A stretch of DNA of 7,960 nucleotides from Acetofilamentum sp. (GTDB lineage Bacteria; Bacteroidota; Bacteroidia; Bacteroidales; JAFGUD01): positions 1 to 7,960 of the forward strand of contig DYKL01000150.1 of assembly GCA_020722645.1 (NCBI GenBank). Direction: 5' to 3'. The number at the start of each line of letters is the position of its first letter. Position 1 is the first letter of the stretch. Below the pieces are notes generated by a model that saw only the letters and a list, made by a program, of their open reading frames with translations, had not been told where the DNA came from and ran no database searches. Both the position numbers and the translations under genes were made by a program. Below, one piece after another: positions 7,401-7,960 of the stretch.

Positions 7401-7815
7401 TTCTGTTGTCTGAATCTTCCAAAATTGCCCAGACATAAATATTTTCGGTATTTTCGGGGTCGTACAAATAATGGTCGATAATATCAGTTTCAAAATTCAG
7501 ATAATCAACTCCTCCGTCATTTCCAACAACAATGTTTCCTCTTGAATCTTCAATAATTGTGTTTACATAGATGTTCGATAAATTGTGTTTCGGGTCAGAA
7601 CTTTGGTCGTAAATTTTGAAATTGTATCCGTCATATCTGTTAAGTCCCAATTCAGTAGCAATCCAGATAAATCCACGTTTGTCCTGAATAATACATTTTC
7701 CTGAATTTTGAGAAAGTCCGTCAAGATTTGAAAGTTTGCTGAAATTGATTTTTTCGGGCTGACTGTATAAACAAATATTTAAAAATGTAAATAATATTAT
7801 AAATATTTTTTTCAT
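4495..7815 (-). CDS. Membrane sensor with beta-propeller, Y_Y_Y domain and SpoIIE-type serine phosphatase
   Basis: This 1106-residue protein begins with a Sec signal peptide (about 1-18, cleavage likely near LYS/QP). About 13-14 two-component-regulator propeller repeats follow (about 25-655), each with a core like IWIGT...GLxxYD, enough for two seven-bladed propellers. A Y_Y_Y domain (about 705-775), one membrane helix (about 782-800) and a coiled coil rich in Glu, Gln and Lys (about 803-865) lead to a cytoplasmic PP2C-type SpoIIE domain (about 885-1106). The metal-binding acidic positions are present: SGD 898-900, ADCTGHG with Asp917, DGMD 974-977, SDGFAD with Asp1044, and DD 1097-1098, so it should be catalytically active. 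Known relatives dephosphorylate STAS anti-anti-sigma proteins; no such partner is in the window. Propeller sensors of this type usually bind an extracytoplasmic ligand, which is unknown here. The ATG at 7815-7813 lies inside the edge repeat and immediately precedes the signal peptide. No Shine-Dalgarno sequence is visible. Confidence 0.93.
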   Translation of the reverse strand: MKKIFIILFTFLNICLYSQPEKINFSKLSNLDGLSQNSGKCIIQDKRGFIWIATELGLNRYDGYNFKIYDQSSDPKHNLSNIYVNTIIEDSRGNIVVGNDGGVDYLNFETDIIDHYLYDPENTENIYVWAILEDSDNRIWIGSSKGLYKLDPVTKNIEHFEFNNQFKYNGIGYIVEEKKDFLLLSTYNGLIRYDIINNNFSLVDNSPEAVGYIFKNNENEIFVFSYDKGPLLYNVEKKLFSDESYFLKNIEKHTESVSRICKDINNNLWIATDDSGLIYFDSKNKNFKKYQHDENYSGSISSNKLFSVFLDKGGVLWVGTFFDGINFFDTKRKPFNHYFTDKKGTKLGGINGIITDNANNVWYATYKGVVKYDITDNSAEYFVHKPDKNSIAGTMITCLVQDSEGFLWFGSDDNGLSCYNPKTKKFTNYFPTGDSTSISGVAVWAIDVDKNDNIWIGYWGNGIDCFDKKTGIFKNYSHNPDKNSLSVDNINTIKVSPEGKIWIGTWEGGLNVLDPKTGIFEIYKYKANDTNSISQNNIMSISFDSENNTWIGTFSAGVCKIDPKTGKIERFNTSDGLPSNTVQGIIEDNNKNMWFSTSNGLCKYTPQTGQFRVYDITDGIQAKEFSQHGYFKTKSGKILFSGSNGFNYFNPDSIIDNNYSPEIQIIDFKISNQSVKIDSIILFKHITLTDKIKLKYNQRDISFEISALHFENPSKILYSYKLEGYDKEWKTTTANNRIINYTNLDAGEYTLYIKATNCDLVWSENIKTIDIQIVPPFYRTKIFYVFSIVFLIAIVFFVMKIRELKLKKDKEILEAEVKKRTLEIEQQKEEIMSQNEELQVQKEEIEKQRDIANMQKQEILSSISYAQKIQKAILPSQKVLDEILPENFLIFRPRNIVSGDFYWVKKIKNLVIVAVADCTGHGVPGAFMSILGYSFLNEIITKFSLDSTAEILNRLRKKVKESLRQTGQENEQKDGMDIALYILNNDTLNISYSGAYNPLWIVRNKELIELNADRQPIGVYFVEKEFTVKTLQLQKNDCLYTFSDGFADQFGGAEKNKFMAKNFKTLVSSIAENPMNIQKELIIKTFEEWKNGYEQVDDVIIFGVKV

Positions 7816-7860
7816 GTGTAAATAATTTTGTAAGTCGTTGATTTGTAATTATTTTCATTC
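7808..7860 (-). repeat. Right-edge repeat copy 1, spanning the sensor gene start
   Basis: These 53 bases are identical to 7908-7960, exactly 100 bp away, and (as 7810-7862) match the reverse complement of 1-53 at 50 of 53 positions. This copy supplies the 45 bases upstream of the sensor gene, its ATG and the next codon, so it acts as that gene's leader. On the + strand it also carries TAATTTTG (7823-7830), a match to the -7 consensus pointing out of the window, which may be chance. Confidence 0.95.
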
Positions 7861-7958
7861 TATTGGTGTGAGAACTTTAAGGTTCTCATGGGTGTTTCAT
7901 CAAACAATTTTTCATGTGTAAATAATTTTGTAAGTCGTTGATTTGTAATTATTTTCAT
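7860..7958 (-). CDS. 32-residue ORF made by the repeat unit, probably not a real gene
   Basis: From the ATG at 7958-7956 the minus strand is open for 32 codons to TAG 7862-7860. The first 16 codons lie in repeat copy 2 and encode MKIITNQRLTKLFTHE, which matches the start of the gene at 5-364 in 14 of 16 residues. The second half comes from the 47-bp spacer and shows no resemblance to that gene. The stop is separated by one base from the equivalent ATG of copy 1 (TAGAATG), so the ORF plus one base equals the 100-bp period. It is either a truncated relative of the small gene or an accident of a non-coding repeat. Confidence 0.2.
   Translation of the reverse strand: MKIITNQRLTKLFTHEKLFDETPMRTLKFSHQ
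7867..7890. other. Hairpin in the spacer between the two right-edge repeat copies
   Basis: TGAGAAC (7869-7875) pairs with GTTCTCA (7882-7888) as a perfect 7-bp stem around a 6-base loop. In a + strand RNA three G-U pairs (7867/7890, 7868/7889, 7876/7881) would extend it to 10 bp. In the minus-strand RNA those positions become A-C mismatches. No T-run follows on either side, so an intrinsic terminator is unlikely. On the minus strand it lies upstream of the sensor gene and could sit in its 5' leader. Confidence 0.6.
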
Positions 7959-7960
7959 TC
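7908..7960 (-). repeat. Right-edge repeat copy 2, cut by the window end
   Basis: This is identical over all 53 bases to 7808-7860, in the same orientation and at a 100-bp period. It ends at the window edge, so the repeat and any further tandem copies may continue. Its minus-strand ATG equivalent to the sensor start (7915-7913) opens only a 9-codon frame, ending in TGA at the edge of the spacer hairpin. Confidence 0.95.

Noticed and set aside
7808..7960. CRISPR array
   Set aside because: Only two copies are visible, the 53-bp repeat and 47-bp spacer exceed usual sizes, the repeat also occurs singly at the left edge and inside gene starts, and no cas gene is present.

Overview
The window most likely comes from a member of the Bacteroidota. 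It is strongly AT-rich, the genes lack recognisable Shine-Dalgarno sequences, and the largest gene has a domain architecture typical of that phylum: a periplasmic two-component-type beta-propeller, a Y_Y_Y domain and a SpoIIE phosphatase. The species cannot be named from the sequence alone.

Layout. (i) The left edge holds one copy of a roughly 53-bp interspersed repeat. It overlaps the start of a small uncharacterised gene on the + strand (5-364), whose real C-terminus appears to be displaced into another frame (to 405) by a frameshift near 297-305. (ii) The gap that follows contains a 128-bp MITE-like element (532-659) with 18-bp terminal inverted repeats, a 6-bp target duplication and two internal hairpins that are reverse complements of each other. 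It sits just after the stop codon of the next gene. (iii) Two paralogous ClC-type anion channel/transporter genes with C-terminal CBS pairs lie head-to-tail on the minus strand (4231-2456, then 2445-667) with a 10-bp gap. They are a tandem duplication forming one operon. (iv) A 263-bp gap holds a plausible Bacteroidota -7 promoter element for the ClC operon and a short possible gene relic on the opposite strand. (v) A 1106-residue membrane sensor phosphatase (7815-4495, minus) fills most of the right half. (vi) At the right edge the repeat returns twice in the opposite orientation, as two identical 53-bp copies exactly 100 bp apart, separated by a 47-bp spacer containing a hairpin. The first copy includes the sensor gene's start codon.

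How it fits together. The sensor probably detects an extracytoplasmic ligand through two beta-propellers. It would pass the signal through a coiled coil to a cytoplasmic PP2C-type serine/threonine phosphatase, which in known systems dephosphorylates STAS-domain anti-anti-sigma proteins. The ClC pair moves chloride or another anion across the inner membrane. All three are co-directional, but the 263-bp gap and separate promoter candidate make a shared transcript uncertain, so a functional link is only a hypothesis.

The most unusual material is the repeat family at the edges and the MITE-like element. One repeat supplies start codons to three different reading frames at its three copies, and both window edges fall at the same end of the repeat, as expected if an assembly broke at a multicopy element. 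The two ClC paralogues also differ at residues that line the anion pathway.
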